Of a stretch of 64,000 nucleotides of DNA, positions 22,287-32,854 are shown one piece after another; the stretch's first letter is position 1, and each line of letters begins with the position of its first letter. The DNA is taken from the NCBI GenBank assembly GCA_014084085.1, contig NPFB01000056.1, positions 120,501 to 184,500 on the forward strand, in the 5' to 3' direction. The notes beneath the pieces are model-generated. The model worked only from the letters and a program-made list of their open reading frames with translations. It had not been told where the DNA came from and searched no databases. Source of the stretch: Hondaea fermentalgiana (lineage: Eukaryota; Sar; Bigyra; Thraustochytrida; Thraustochytriidae). The position numbers and the translations under genes are program-made.

Positions 22287-23845
22287 TCGTCAGTTGGCGG
22301 TGCTCGTTGCCGCGGGAGTCGCCCACGCGAGCGCATGCACAAACCAAGGTGTTTATTCTTCACCTACCACTGGTGGTCGGGACGCTGCCATCTATCTGCA
22401 AGCAAGAAATGCAGTAGGCCTTGCCTTGGTTCGCACTTGCAGTTTCCCCCGCGGACCCCGCCTCAACCGCCAGCCAGCCACCCGTCCAAAGTCGTTCATC
22501 GATGTCGCTCCCGCTCTCGCTCTCGCTCTTGAGCTCGTACTCGAGCCCGAGCTCATGCAAGAACCTCGCGGCGCGTGGAACGAGGTCCGCGTGAAACGAG
22601 GTGCGCGTGAGGTGCGCGTGAAACGAGGTGCGCGCGGCGCGGCAGGGCTTGGCCTAGCCGTCCCTAGCGCCTTCCTATTCGCCACGCGCGGCCGCGCACT
22701 CTGCGCAACGCAAAATCGGCACGTGCAGGCCCCGGCCGCCGAGGGCTCGCCACTCGTTCGGGCGCGGCCCTGCGCCGCGCCGCGGAGCTCTCGCGGCGGC
22801 GGCAACGGCGGTCGCGCAAGCGCCGTACTCGCGGGAAGCTGGGGCCAGTACTCGCGGCGTGGCGCGGGCGCGCGGCAGGCGTGGCGCGGGCGCGCGGCAG
22901 GCGTGGCGCGCGCGCAGATTTGGGAGCTAAAAAAAAGACCGGGGCATCGGTGTCTTTTGGGGTCATCTCCAGGAGAAGACTCCAAGTCGTCCCGCTCCGA
23001 TGCTCTCCGCAAGTCCGAGCGCGCGCGGTGCTCACGCGCTCGTTGGCCCGCTTGCACACAAGGGGATGGCGACGGGGACGGCAGGTTGCCTGCCAGCCCT
23101 CGGACGCCTCTCGTTGGGCGCAGTACCATCTGCACAAGGCAGGAGAAGCTAGCCGCTTTCCCGCGCGGCTCCCACGCGGCACGTTGGAAGCAACCAGCAT
23201 CGCCACCAGCAACCAGCCGCTAGGAAGAAGCCGCGGCGCCTCGTCGTTCTTCGCCTTGATCCACCATCCGTCTGTCCACATCCCGCCCTCAAGTTCGCCA
23301 AAATCTTCGCCGCCGGTCTCTCGGTCCACGAGTCGCCGCCCACCGATCCAATCCTGCGCCGCTCGCCCGTTCTGCCCGTCGCATCCCATCCACCATGGCC
23401 ATCCCTCCGCGCGCAAGCATACCTCCTCGTCTCTCCCTCGATCCCTCGCTCCCTCGCTCCCCAGCCAGCTCGCCTGCACGCGCCGCGACGCTGGCCCGCT
23501 GCTGCTGCTGCTCGCCGTGCACGTGCTGGCCGAGCGAGCAAGAGAGAGGCCCTCGCCGCCTCCCGGGAGGGCCGGCGCCGCGCCTGCGCGCACCAGGACG
23601 CGCCCAGCAGGCGCAGCGGTCCTGGCAAGAGCGGGCGGCTCCGGCTTTCGGCCGCGCGCTCGGTCGCCGCGAGCGCGGGCGCGGGGAAGGCGAGTAAGTG
23701 ACTTGGGGGCAGAGTCGCGAGGGGCGGAGAAAGAAAGGAAAAAGTAAGAAGAAAAAAAAGAAAGAAAGGAGGGAGGCGACGCCGCGTGCAACAGCAAACC
23801 GCCTTCACTTACTTCGCTCGCGCGGCGTGGGAGAAGAGCGCGCGG

Positions 23846-23890
23846 CGAGGAGAGGAGAGGAGAGGAGAGGAGAGGAGAGGAGAGGCGAGG
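23846..23890. repeat. (GAGGA)n purine array in the ankyrin-gene leader
   Basis: Eight or nine AGGAG units on the coding strand, ending about 70 bp before the ATG at 23963. It is an example of the purine tract seen upstream of several genes here. Confidence 0.9.
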
Positions 23891-23962
23891 CGCGGGACGC
23901 TCGACGCGAGGGAAAGGGCAAGGGGAGGAGAAGCGGAAAGGACAGACGGACGGGAAGGGAAG

Positions 23963-25132
23963 ATGGTGAGCTTGCGGGACGCAGTGGCGAACGGCGACGT
24001 GGGCGCAGTGCAAAAGGCCGTGCGCAAGAACGGCAGGGCGATCGAGAGCACGGTCACGTCCAACGGCGACACACCGCTCATGTGGGCCGTGCAGACCAAC
24101 GAGGACGCGCAGATGGTCACGTGGTTCATTGGCGCGGGCGCAGCGCTCGACGCCCAGAACAACGAGGGGCTCACCGCGCTCATGGTCGCCTCGCGCTTCG
24201 GGAGAACCGAGTGCATGCAGCTCCTCATCGACGCCGGCGCCAACATCGACATCCAGGACAAAGAAGGCCTCACCGCCGTCATGATTGCTTGCAGGCACGG
24301 CAAGCTTGACGCGGCCCGCATCCTCGCCGAGCAGGGCGCTAAAATCGACACCCAAAACGATGACGGTAGGACCGCCCTGGTCTTCGCATGCGCACTCGAT
24401 CAACCCCGCATCGCACAAATGCTCATCGAGCACGACGCCGCGCTCGACCTGCAGGACGGAAAGGGATACACCGCCCTCATGTTCGCAAGTCTCTTTGACC
24501 AGACCGAAATCGCACAAATGCTCATCGACCGCGGCGCCAACATCGACCTCCAGAATGCAGAAGGCTGGACCGCGCTCATGCTCGCGTGCCGCTACGACCA
24601 GCCGCAAACAGCGCAGCGCCTCATTCACTGCAACGCCAAGCTCGACCTCGAGAACAACCACGGCTGGAACGCGCTCATGTGCTCTTGTCTCTCGCCCATC
24701 CAAGGTTCGCAGACTCGTGAGGGTCTGCTCCAAGCCTTGCAGCTCTGCTGGATCGCAGGCTGCTCCATCGACCACAAGAATCACGACGGCCACGACGCTC
24801 TCTCCATGGCCCGTCATTTTAAGCGCGACGACGCGGTGCGCTTCATCGAGTTCATTGCTTCCTCAGAGGTCGCGCAGATTCTCCTCCACGAACTCTCCAT
24901 TCCGCGAGATGTCGTCGTCGCCTTTTACAAGGAAGGCTTTCACTCGGCACACGACTGTGCCATGCTTTTCGACGGCGACCTTGAAAAAATGGGCGTTCTC
25001 GACGCAACCAAGCGCCGGAACATCCGCAAGCGCTTCAAAATCGCGCGAACCCTTCCGCGCAAGTCCGTAGGAAAGCGTCTTTCCCTTTCCATGGCTGGCT
25101 ATTTGCGCCGCAACTCACACAACTTCGTCTAG
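23963..25132 (+). CDS. ankyrin-repeat protein with C-terminal SAM-like domain
   Basis: The protein has 389 residues from the ATG at 23963. A longer frame begins at 23786 but translates the purine array, so it is rejected. There are about eight ankyrin repeats (GDTPLMWAVQ, GLTALMVASRFG, GLTAVMIACRHG, GRTALVFACALD, GYTALMFASLFD, GWTALMLACRYD, GWNALMCSC and a degenerate DALSMARHF), each with the usual (A/N)IDLQ beta-hairpin. Residues about 320-375 (LHELSIPRDVVVAFYKEGF, later LEKMGVLDATKRRNIRKRF) look like a SAM domain: five-helix pattern, the L-x-x-MGV motif and a final basic helix. The tail is basic. Ank-SAM proteins are usually scaffolds at membranes or signalling complexes; the partner here is unknown. 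Confidence 0.85.
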   Translation: MVSLRDAVANGDVGAVQKAVRKNGRAIESTVTSNGDTPLMWAVQTNEDAQMVTWFIGAGAALDAQNNEGLTALMVASRFGRTECMQLLIDAGANIDIQDKEGLTAVMIACRHGKLDAARILAEQGAKIDTQNDDGRTALVFACALDQPRIAQMLIEHDAALDLQDGKGYTALMFASLFDQTEIAQMLIDRGANIDLQNAEGWTALMLACRYDQPQTAQRLIHCNAKLDLENNHGWNALMCSCLSPIQGSQTREGLLQALQLCWIAGCSIDHKNHDGHDALSMARHFKRDDAVRFIEFIASSEVAQILLHELSIPRDVVVAFYKEGFHSAHDCAMLFDGDLEKMGVLDATKRRNIRKRFKIARTLPRKSVGKRLSLSMAGYLRRNSHNFV

Positions 25133-25339
25133 ACGCGGGGGAAATTTGGCCTTTTTCATCGCTCCTTTTTCTCTCCCATGCGCAGCTTTACATCTTGTGC
25201 CATCATGTTTGATTGATCCTTATAATCGCGTTTCATATTCCATTTTGTTCCTATCCACTCTTCCTCTTTTTCTGCTCTTCTCTTCTCGTCTCTTCGCTTC
25301 GCTTCTTTTCACCCGCGGCTTTTTACCGGCAAGGGAAAA

Positions 25340-25830
25340 GGTACATGCGTTGGTTCTTGCCAAACTCTGGAATGTTATTTCCATGTCTGATCAGACGAAT
25401 CGACAAGCACAAGATACGAAAGCGCTTCAAGCAGGATGGAATTCGATCCAATCAAAAGGTCAATAGAATTCAAATGTAAGATTGTGGACCTACACCCACG
25501 CGCAGATGCCAACTATTTCAAATGCAAAGCGCCAGGCGTCAGCAAATTTCCATACTGCTCTTTGCCATGGGTTCTAGGCAAGTCATGGCGACAAATTCCC
25601 TCACTTCTTCATTGCATTCTGCCGTTGCTTCTTTCAAAAGTGAAAAGGATTTACGTGGTAACAAGTTTACGTACTGCTTTTTACCGTTGGTTCTTGGCGA
25701 CTCTTGGCAATTTCTAAGATGAGAAGCATCAATGCGTCGACAAATTCCCTCACTTCTTTATTGCTCATTCTTGAAAGTAAAAAGCATCAACAAGTCTCTT
25801 TGCCTTTTTGCCATTGATCGTTAAAAACAG
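25340..25830. repeat. degenerate short repeats
   Basis: The sequence CGACAAATTCCCTCACTTCT occurs at 25589 and 25738, followed in both by a short TTATTGC/TCATTGC. Variants of GTTGGTTCTTGGCGACTCTT and of AAGCATCAA recur between 25340 and 25830, suggesting diverged tandem units of roughly 120-150 bp. Confidence 0.6.
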
Positions 25831-26166
25831 GGCGCATGGCGCACGAATCTCTCTCTAAAAATATAGTAAGGTCGTCACATCGAAACAAGAAACCTAAAAT
25901 CAATGACCTCAAATTACTACTACAAAGCGTCTGCAAAAAGAATGTTTTTGTAAAGCATCAGAGTAATAAAGCGCATTCCGTTCACCGGCTACAAAAGCAG
26001 CCTCAAACAAGAGGTGTCAGAATATTGCTAGAAATCATCACATGCTGGAATTTTCATGTTGAGCTCTCCATCCAAACCAAACTCATCAAACTCCTCCCAC
26101 CCGGCTCCGGCGCCGTCATCCACCCCTCCCATCGCCAGGCGCCATCCCTTCCTAGATGCATGCACA

Positions 26167-26250
26167 TTGAATCAGGTGCCATTTAACGTTCGACCTATAA
26201 TCACCACACTGTTCATAAGCAGAGCTGGCGAATCAAACGAGGTATCATCA
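26167..26250. repeat. direct repeat copy 1 (about 84 bp)
   Basis: Begins TTGAATCAGGTGCCA and ends GAGGTATCATCA. It is nearly identical to 26348-26432, the only clear difference being one extra T and a base change near position 17. The two copies begin 181 bp apart. Confidence 0.92.
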
Positions 26251-26347
26251 AATTCAATCTTCAACCATCCACAGCAAACTGTCTCACTCCACAGTCCGTC
26301 ACATCCATTCTCTTCGTCTTCGAGCGCGCGGTCACGCGGCTCGCAAT

Positions 26348-26432
26348 TTGAATCAGGTGCCAATTTTACGTTCGACCTATAATCACCACACTGTTCATAA
26401 GCAGAGCTGGCGAATCAAACGAGGTATCATCA
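26348..26432. repeat. direct repeat copy 2 (about 85 bp)
   Basis: Second copy of the element at 26167-26250, in the same orientation. Sequence diverges abruptly on both sides of the shared segment. Confidence 0.92.
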
Positions 26433-27285
26433 TCTTCGATCGGTAAAATCTCTCTCTCACCCCCTCTCTCCACCACTCCCTTCCTCCCACCCGCATCTGC
26501 AGTGACAGACGAATACGCAATGCAGAATGTGCCGTCGTAATTAGTGACAAGCATCCACAGAAGAGGACACGTGCCGTGGAAAAACGGTTACAGTTTGTCT
26601 GCTGCTGCCGAGCTGCTGATGCAACCCAGCGTCTGTTGTGCGGCGCATGAGTTGATCTGGAGAGCAAGGGTACAATTAAGTGGCCCTCCAAATCATCAGG
26701 TAAAGTGAAACACGCCGGGTTTCCACACACTCCCCCACTCTCTCTCGTTCCTTTTCAGACTGTCGGCGTCATGGTTTAGCCCCGTGATTAGAGACACAGA
26801 GTGTCTACACAGCGCTTAAGATGAAACGCGGCAGCGCGACCTTGCTCCTACCGGGTAGAACCAGCCAAGGAGCATCCCCCCGAAAGAGGACGCTCAACCC
26901 GGACGGCTCAATACCTTTCAGAACAAGCGCACCTGGACAATTAGTATTGGATCTTTGTCAACACATATACCTCACCAAAAAGAAAGTAGGCGTGCTTAAT
27001 GACGAGACTGCCGCATTCCCCGTGTTAGAAGGCGCCAGCAGTCTTGATCCTTGGGTACATTTTCCCTCTCTCTTACACACTCTCCTTGTCTTCCCTCTCG
27101 GCGATGCCGTCACCATCTCCTCAAAGTCGCGTCCTACGTGCTGTAGAAACAATATCATAAAAAAGAAACAGTCAGTTCGTCGGCCCTCCTGGAATTCGCA
27201 AAAGTAGTTTCACAGCGCGTCAAGAACAGCAATTGAAATTTGAAGCAGTCATCGGGTCTCCTCGGGCTGACTGCCTTCTCTCTAA

Positions 27286-27320
27286 CCCCCCTCCCCCCCC
27301 CCCCCCCCCCACACACACAC
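27286..27320. repeat. poly-C run followed by (AC)n
   Basis: About 18 consecutive C, preceded by a C-rich interrupted run and followed by ACACACACAC. Unusual for this window, and possibly a sequencing-sensitive site. Confidence 0.85.
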
Positions 27321-30290
27321 CGAGACTCAAATACACACAACAGCGCGAGCGCGCATGCAGCCTCACTCAAAACAGCTTCGGGTCTGATAAGTTGCGTAGA
27401 AATCGCTCACGAGCTGTCAGATCCGAAAGATGGTATGTTCAGCAAAATCTTCATTCCCGCCGCCTCTGCATGCACGCACACCCCTCATTCTCCATTCATC
27501 TGGAACACAACCCCACCCATGACTCTCCCCCAGAACCCACCCTCCTCCATGCTCGGATCAGTCCATCTAGTAGAGGAATTATATGAAAACCACACGGGGA
27601 TGAGCACAGACTAAAGCGCATTCAGAGTAGCTGGTAAGACATCACATCCGTGCACCCCACCCACACGCACACCTGGCCCCACACGCACACAGTGACTTAA
27701 ACGATCGACTTTCCATGCCGGTCTCAAACCTGATCGAAACCTCCTCAGACTTAAAAAGCTCGATTGTGTTCATTCCTCAAATGCCGAGACATATTGAGTG
27801 TTGAATTTCAGTTGAGCATCATAGGAGAACCAGGTCCTACACACGCCGCCATCCCCCTAAGAAGACCGCCTCCTGCCCTTTCGACCCGATGCTTTCTACG
27901 TCTTTGACTCAATTGCTGCTTCAAATACAGCCACGTGCGCGAATATCAACGTACCTCATGTCGACCATGCCGACAACCAGTGCGGTCAGTGTAACTATGA
28001 CTATAAATGGTGCCTCAACGCCAACGGCAAGCAATGACTGCATGCCAAAAAAGGCTCGGCGTCATGCTCGAAGACGAGCTGCTTCTTCACCCCGCTCCAC
28101 GCAAAGCCAAACCTTGTCGAACTCCGCATCCCAACACCCACACCTCACCCAGATTGAATATACGGGCGCGTAGCGATCCGCAAAGACCAAAGAGCTCAGC
28201 CGACCGACTCTAAGAGCGTATCCAAGCTTGTGGCGCTGTCAAAATTGAATACAATCGGGAGGAGGATCTCCACGACTGTACTATCTCAGCGCAAGACCCC
28301 TTGACTTGCTGCTTCCCACTCACGTAACCCCCCATACTACCCACAATATTTGCATCTTCCGAGCCGTCGGTCGTTGTTGTAGATCCGCGCGCGCTCATAA
28401 AGTGCACTTGTTGCATCAGAGAGATTCCCATTTCCGTCCTCTCGGCATCGCACGCTGTCCACTACAGACAAGTGCTAACGATGTCCCTATTTGGAGTACT
28501 CTTCATCTGTAGACCAGACATGGATAACAACATCCCGCTTTCGTTAGAGAATTTGTTTCGTCACACAAAATATTGACAAAAGGAATGCCCGTCACAGCGA
28601 CTCTCTTGCACAGGTTCATATCATGATCGGATCCGCCAATCGTATATGAGCTGAGAACGATATTTCTCTTCAACGGACATAGTCCTCGAAGCGAGCTGGG
28701 TTATAAGTAAAACTTATCGTCATCTCCGACATGACAGTTCACCCTTGCAAAAAGAGTCTCGTGTGTGCGTGCGCATTCCTGATGAAGAAAGAGAATCCTC
28801 TATAGCATATTAAGCACGTACCTGCATCGAACTTGACTGGTGTAAACAGTCATCCTCTCTCCATATACTCTCTACCCAAACTCTAAACTCTGCTCTCGCC
28901 ATTTTCCACTCCGTCCCTTGTACTTGTCCATGAAGCGATCAGCCAGTGTGAATACGATTCGCAGCACGTATAGGCTCAGAATACAAAAGTGCATCCCCTC
29001 GCTTAACCATTGACAGAAATACATGGCACATCTTTGTCTCTTCCACTCTCTGCTGCCCCGCCCCAAGCGAGCGATCAGCCGTCATTTTGACTTCACATGG
29101 ATGTCAGAAAATGTAGATAAGTATAGTGTTGAGCATCCTCTCGCACGATACCATCCACCCCGCGCACAACAACAACAGCATCAATGCTGCCCCCCACTCC
29201 TGTCTGTAAAGAGACCATAACAGCAAACATCGTCAGACGTCACGGGTTCTTTCGCGCCATGTGCACATCTTCCACCCACCTCTCCCCCAGCTCCCGTGTC
29301 TCTTCGCTGCGCATGCACTTAGGGCTCAGTCGATGGGTGGTGATCCTGAAGGATCTGGTGGTCATCGCAAAAAAGTGGGCTGGTGGACCCGAGCTACCCG
29401 TCTGATTAATAAATACATATCATCGCCCTGACGTGCATGCCCAACAAGTCTCTCTCTCTCTCTCTCCATTGATCCAGAAACGCATGTACGTCTCTATTCC
29501 ATCATCATGGGTCAGAAATAAAATTGGAGTTGTTCCTCACGCAGCAACCCTCAACGGAGCGCCATCGAGAAGGGGAATCCTTGTTCTCCTCATTCCCATG
29601 CCCTATTCGCACACCATTATGCGCACACGCATTAACACACTCGCTTTTCACGTACAAAGTCGATTTGCCATCTCAATGATGAGATGCGCAAGAATAAGAA
29701 AGGTATGTATAGGTACAGTTGTGAAAACTGTCAAACCAATGCGTCAGAACGTGCAAACTCTCGATTTCTTCTCTTGTGCCCTGCACAACACACAGACGTG
29801 TTAAGCAGGCCGTCTGCCTACGCCGGGAAAGCCATCATTGAAACCACAGCATGTTTTATCCACATGGTTGAACGAGGAGCGACCCTCTTTCGGCCGGGTA
29901 AACGGTAAATGTGTTGTAATCATCGGCTCCTTCTTCCCCGCGTCAGAAACTGACGGTCGTGCCTATGCACGCTTGTCGTGTACAGGGCAGTGCGGTGCCA
30001 CTTACTATACAGTCTGCGCAAGCCAAACCTTTGTCAGTCGCTCCGGTTCCCTTCCTCATTATCTCGGATCTCTTTGTCTCTCTTTCTCGCCCCCCTCGCA
30101 TTGGCTCGGTTGGTGGTGCATGTAAATGTTAACGTCACAGAAAGTGGCGCTCTACAACATGAGAGCACCATCGGTTCGAATTATCAACCCGTGGTTTGGG
30201 CCTTCCTCATCGCCAGACAGCAAGCACACATTCTCTTATTCCATGTGCTTGTTCCTCTCTCCCCTCTTTCTCCTCCAACCTCACACGTAC

Positions 30291-31118
30291 CTAGGATTTA
30301 AAATATTCCTCATAAGTCCTCCGCAGAACGTAGCCGCTCGAACTTGTGTTTGGCAAATTCAGTCTTCGCCGCACCTTTTGCCAAAGGTGGTTCGCGACAA
30401 TGTGGTCGTAACCACCTGTCGCCTTTACAGCATCATACAACTTGGTAGGATGAATAAGAACGCCTTTAAGACCCGTCAGCTTGCTCATGTAGCGCTCGCG
30501 ATGGCCTGAAAAGACAACACCACGCCCTGTGAGCATCGAAGAGTCAAGAAACTCTTGCGCTGTCATGGTCCCCACGGCGTCATCCGGTATGTGCGCCCTG
30601 TCGCCGATCTTGAGATCTGCGCGACCGCCCACATCCGTGATTCTCCCCAACGCATCGACGCGGATCGAAGCGAGGTCCACGGCAGGGACCTCGACTTCGA
30701 ACGCATAGGGATAGGTCCCGACCTGATCGGCAAAGGCAATGGAATAACGAAGTTGAGCCGTATTGGCGCTGTTGGGGCTCCGCTTGCGCTTCTTTCGTTT
30801 CCGCTTGCGCCCCGAGGGCTCATTCGCGATCTCGAGGTCGGCGAGGTCGCCTTCGTCCTCCTCGCCGTTAAAGGAGGCATCGTCATCGTACCCATCGCTA
30901 CCGGCGACCACCCGTTTCTTGGTCTGTCGGCCGGATCGCGTCGTGTACTCCTCCTCGTCATCGTCGTCGTCGTCGAGGTCGAGGCCGTTGCCGGTGTAGC
31001 CGGCGCCGGCCGCATTGGAGGCGCCGTAGCCGCGGCGCTCGTGCTTGAGGCCGGACTCGCGGACGGCTCTGGCGCCGCGTTTGGTGCGCCGCTGCTGCTG
31101 CTGCGCTGCGGCTGCGGC
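30291..31118 (-). CDS. ARID/BRIGHT-domain protein, 5' end lost in assembly gap
   Basis: The visible part is 276 codons, entering from the N gap. After the gap come Ala/Gln-rich sequence, a highly acidic run (DLDDDDDDEEE), a basic nuclear-localisation-like cluster (GRKRKRKKRKRS), a region of unknown fold (AFEVEVPAVDLASIRVDALG), and then an ARID at about 30297-30495. The ARID is recognised by LIHPTKLYDAVKATGGYDHI, HLWQKVRRRLNLP and SSSGYVLRRTYEEYF, which match helices 4-7 of the fold. ARID proteins bind DNA and usually belong to chromatin remodelling or histone-modifying complexes. The frame stops two codons after the last ARID helix, exactly where the AT-rich block begins, so the protein may be truncated. 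The real start is in or beyond the gap. Confidence 0.8.
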   Translation of the reverse strand, partial: AAAAAQQQQRRTKRGARAVRESGLKHERRGYGASNAAGAGYTGNGLDLDDDDDDEEEYTTRSGRQTKKRVVAGSDGYDDDASFNGEEDEGDLADLEIANEPSGRKRKRKKRKRSPNSANTAQLRYSIAFADQVGTYPYAFEVEVPAVDLASIRVDALGRITDVGGRADLKIGDRAHIPDDAVGTMTAQEFLDSSMLTGRGVVFSGHRERYMSKLTGLKGVLIHPTKLYDAVKATGGYDHIVANHLWQKVRRRLNLPNTSSSGYVLRRTYEEYFKS

Positions 31119-31218
31119 NNNNNNNNNNNNNNNNNNNNNNNNNNNNNNNNNNNNNNNNNNNNNNNNNNNNNNNNNNNNNNNNNNNNNNNNNNNNNNNNNN
31201 NNNNNNNNNNNNNNNNNN
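31119..31218. other. assembly gap (about 100 N)
   Basis: A run of about 100 N flanked by CTG/CGG-rich sequence. Its true length is unknown. It interrupts the 5' part of the ARID gene. Confidence 0.98.
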
Positions 31219-31862
31219 GAGGCCCTCGCCGCCTCGGCCTGCCGCGGGCTGCGCTGCGAGCCGCACGTTTCCCGCGGGCTCCCGCCGCCGCGGATTGGTT
31301 GGTTGCGGCGCCGCCGCGGCTGCCGCGCCTTCCTGCTTCGAGAATGAATGGGTGATTGGTTGATTGATTGACGGATTGATCGATCATTGGTCGCGTCCAC
31401 TTCCTCCCCCTATCTGCGAGTCGCCCGCCCGCGCGAAAAACGCTGCGGCCGCCCGCGCAACACGAGTATCCGCGCGCGCCGCACTTGCGCGCCCGCGCCC
31501 GCAAGTGCGCGACGAGGCGATACCGCGCTTACCGGAATTCGTGGACGCGAGAAAAAAGGCCCCAAGCGGGGCGCGGTCGCGGCGCGGAGCCACGCCGATA
31601 GGTCTTTTAGAGACCTCGCGTCCTGCGTTCTGTTCTCTTCGCGTTCCCTCCAGGGACGACCGTGAGTATATCGGAGAAGTGATCTTGCGAGGGAAGAGAA
31701 GACAAGAGAAGGAAAAGTCGATCGCGACGAGTGCGAGCGCAGCGACTGCGACGCGGAGACGCGCACGGTGAGCCTCTCTTGAGCCAGACCGTGAGGCTGC
31801 GCGCTTTCGAGGGCGAACGAGCAGAGCAGGGCAGAGCAGCTGCAGATCGGAATTGAGGTAGA
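31219..31862. other. divergent promoter region, ARID (-) / NUDT5-like (+)
   Basis: Contains TGAT/TGATTGAT repeats (31340-31390) on the ARID side and a purine-rich stretch (31690-31720) on the NUDT5-like side, which is its coding strand. The 5' end of the ARID gene may extend into it, but the translation right of the gap is low complexity. No other gene seen. Confidence 0.5.
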
Positions 31863-32486
31863 ATGGCGACCAAGAAGGAGAACAGGGCCAGCGCCAAGCT
31901 CCTCAAGACCGAGCCGGTGCAGCCCGAGGGCTTCAAGTGGGTGCAGCTCGCCAAGCTCACGTACGAAGACGCCGAGGGGAAGGAACGACAATGGGAAATG
32001 TCCATGCGCAGCACGCGCAAGGGTGACGTCGACGGCGTTGCGGTGGTCTGCAGGCTTCTGAAAAAGGGCGAGAAGCCCAAGACGGTGCTCGTGTCGCAGT
32101 TTCGACCGCCTGCTAACGCGTACGTGCTCGAGGTTCCAGCCGGCCTCGTCGACGAGGGCGAGACAGCAGAACAGGCTGCTATCCGCGAGCTCAAGGAGGA
32201 AACTGGCTTTACCGCAACGCGTGTGACGCACGTCTCGCCCATTGTGCTTTCTGATCCCGGCGTATCTGGCGACACAATGCAATACGTCACGGTGGAGGTC
32301 GATCTCGACGCAGAGGAAAATCTCAACCCAAAGGCGAATCCAGAGGAGGGCGAGCACATTGACATCCATATTGTAGAAATTGATAGCCTCCTCAGCGTAC
32401 TGCAGGATCCAACTCAAGTTGTGCAGGATCGTCCCAAGGTTGTCGTCGATGCTCGTCTTTTCGGTCTGGCGCTCTCAATGCTGTAA
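31863..32486 (+). CDS. Nudix hydrolase, NUDT5-like ADP-sugar pyrophosphatase
   Basis: The protein has 207 residues. The Nudix box (G-x5-E-x7-REUxEExGU) is intact at residues 94-116: GLVDEGE, then RELKEETGF. Before it, a WEMSMRSTRKGDVDGVAVV stretch and the QFRPP motif are characteristic of the ADP-ribose pyrophosphatase NUDT5 branch, and the acidic GEHIDIHIVEI after it fits the same fold. NUDT5-type enzymes hydrolyse ADP-ribose and related ADP-sugars to AMP and the sugar 5-phosphate, usually as a dimer in cytosol or nucleus. Length is typical of the family. The first ATG follows a purine-rich leader and gives a normal N-terminus. Confidence 0.92.
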   Translation: MATKKENRASAKLLKTEPVQPEGFKWVQLAKLTYEDAEGKERQWEMSMRSTRKGDVDGVAVVCRLLKKGEKPKTVLVSQFRPPANAYVLEVPAGLVDEGETAEQAAIRELKEETGFTATRVTHVSPIVLSDPGVSGDTMQYVTVEVDLDAEENLNPKANPEEGEHIDIHIVEIDSLLSVLQDPTQVVQDRPKVVVDARLFGLALSML

Positions 32487-32854
32487 TAAATATATAAGTA
32501 GAACGAATTTCAGAATACAAAGAAGGCACCCTGAACTGGCCCCTACCTTCATCATGATCTTTTACTTCACACGCAAGATGATAATCCGCGACGTATTTTT
32601 GGTGACCGATACTTATGTTCATACATGCCTTATGTTTCCTTGCGGTCTGCCGTTCTCAAAATTCTGTGCAAGAATCAACGAAGGCTCACGTAGACGTGCT
32701 CGTAAGGGACACTCCTCCGTGAAGTGTAGTAAACTAGCTTTCGTCGTCTTGGAAAAAAAAAAATCTACTTTACTTCACACATTTCTAAAACTACGCGACG
32801 TGTTGTTGTCCGTCAGAATCTTGATTCATTCATCCATGACGCAATCACTCACGA
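32487..32854. other. convergent spacer
   Basis: An AT-richer 3' region shared by the NUDT5-like gene (+) and the kinesin gene (-), with an A-run at 32752-32762. No coding frame is supported. Confidence 0.6.

Larger units (their letters stand above)
22159..23962. other. GC-rich spacer upstream of the ankyrin gene
   Basis: Holds a (CAAGA)n array, a degenerate GCGTGGCGCGGGCGCGCGGC tandem around 22858-22912, a purine tract at 23727-23775 and a (GAGGA)n array just before the start codon. The long antisense frame crossing this spacer and the ankyrin gene is a compositional shadow. No gene is supported. Confidence 0.6.
25133..30290. other. AT-richer block without genes
   Basis: This is a 5.1-kb convergent spacer between the ankyrin gene and the ARID gene. 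It is visibly less GC-rich than the flanks, lacks the tetranucleotide arrays of other spacers, and contains C-runs, (CA)n, (CT)n and short direct repeats. Open frames are short and composition-driven, and no transposase, reverse transcriptase or known fold can be read. It looks like decayed or imported intergenic sequence, possibly an old mobile-element remnant. Confidence 0.55.

Noticed and set aside
22664..24817. 717-codon minus-strand frame opposite the ankyrin gene
   Set aside because: It is antisense to a clear ankyrin-SAM protein, its residues mirror the ankyrin codons, and the rest is Arg/Ala/Ser spacer translation.
26821..27207. 128-codon frame in the AT-rich block
   Set aside because: No domain or coding periodicity that I can see. 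It is bounded by stops on a background with many similar chance frames.
30280..30300. Splice donor (GTACGT) at the end of the ARID frame that might join a downstream exon
   Set aside because: The in-frame TAG precedes the donor, so an exon using it would already be terminated. No earlier GT donor is close enough to keep the ARID helix.
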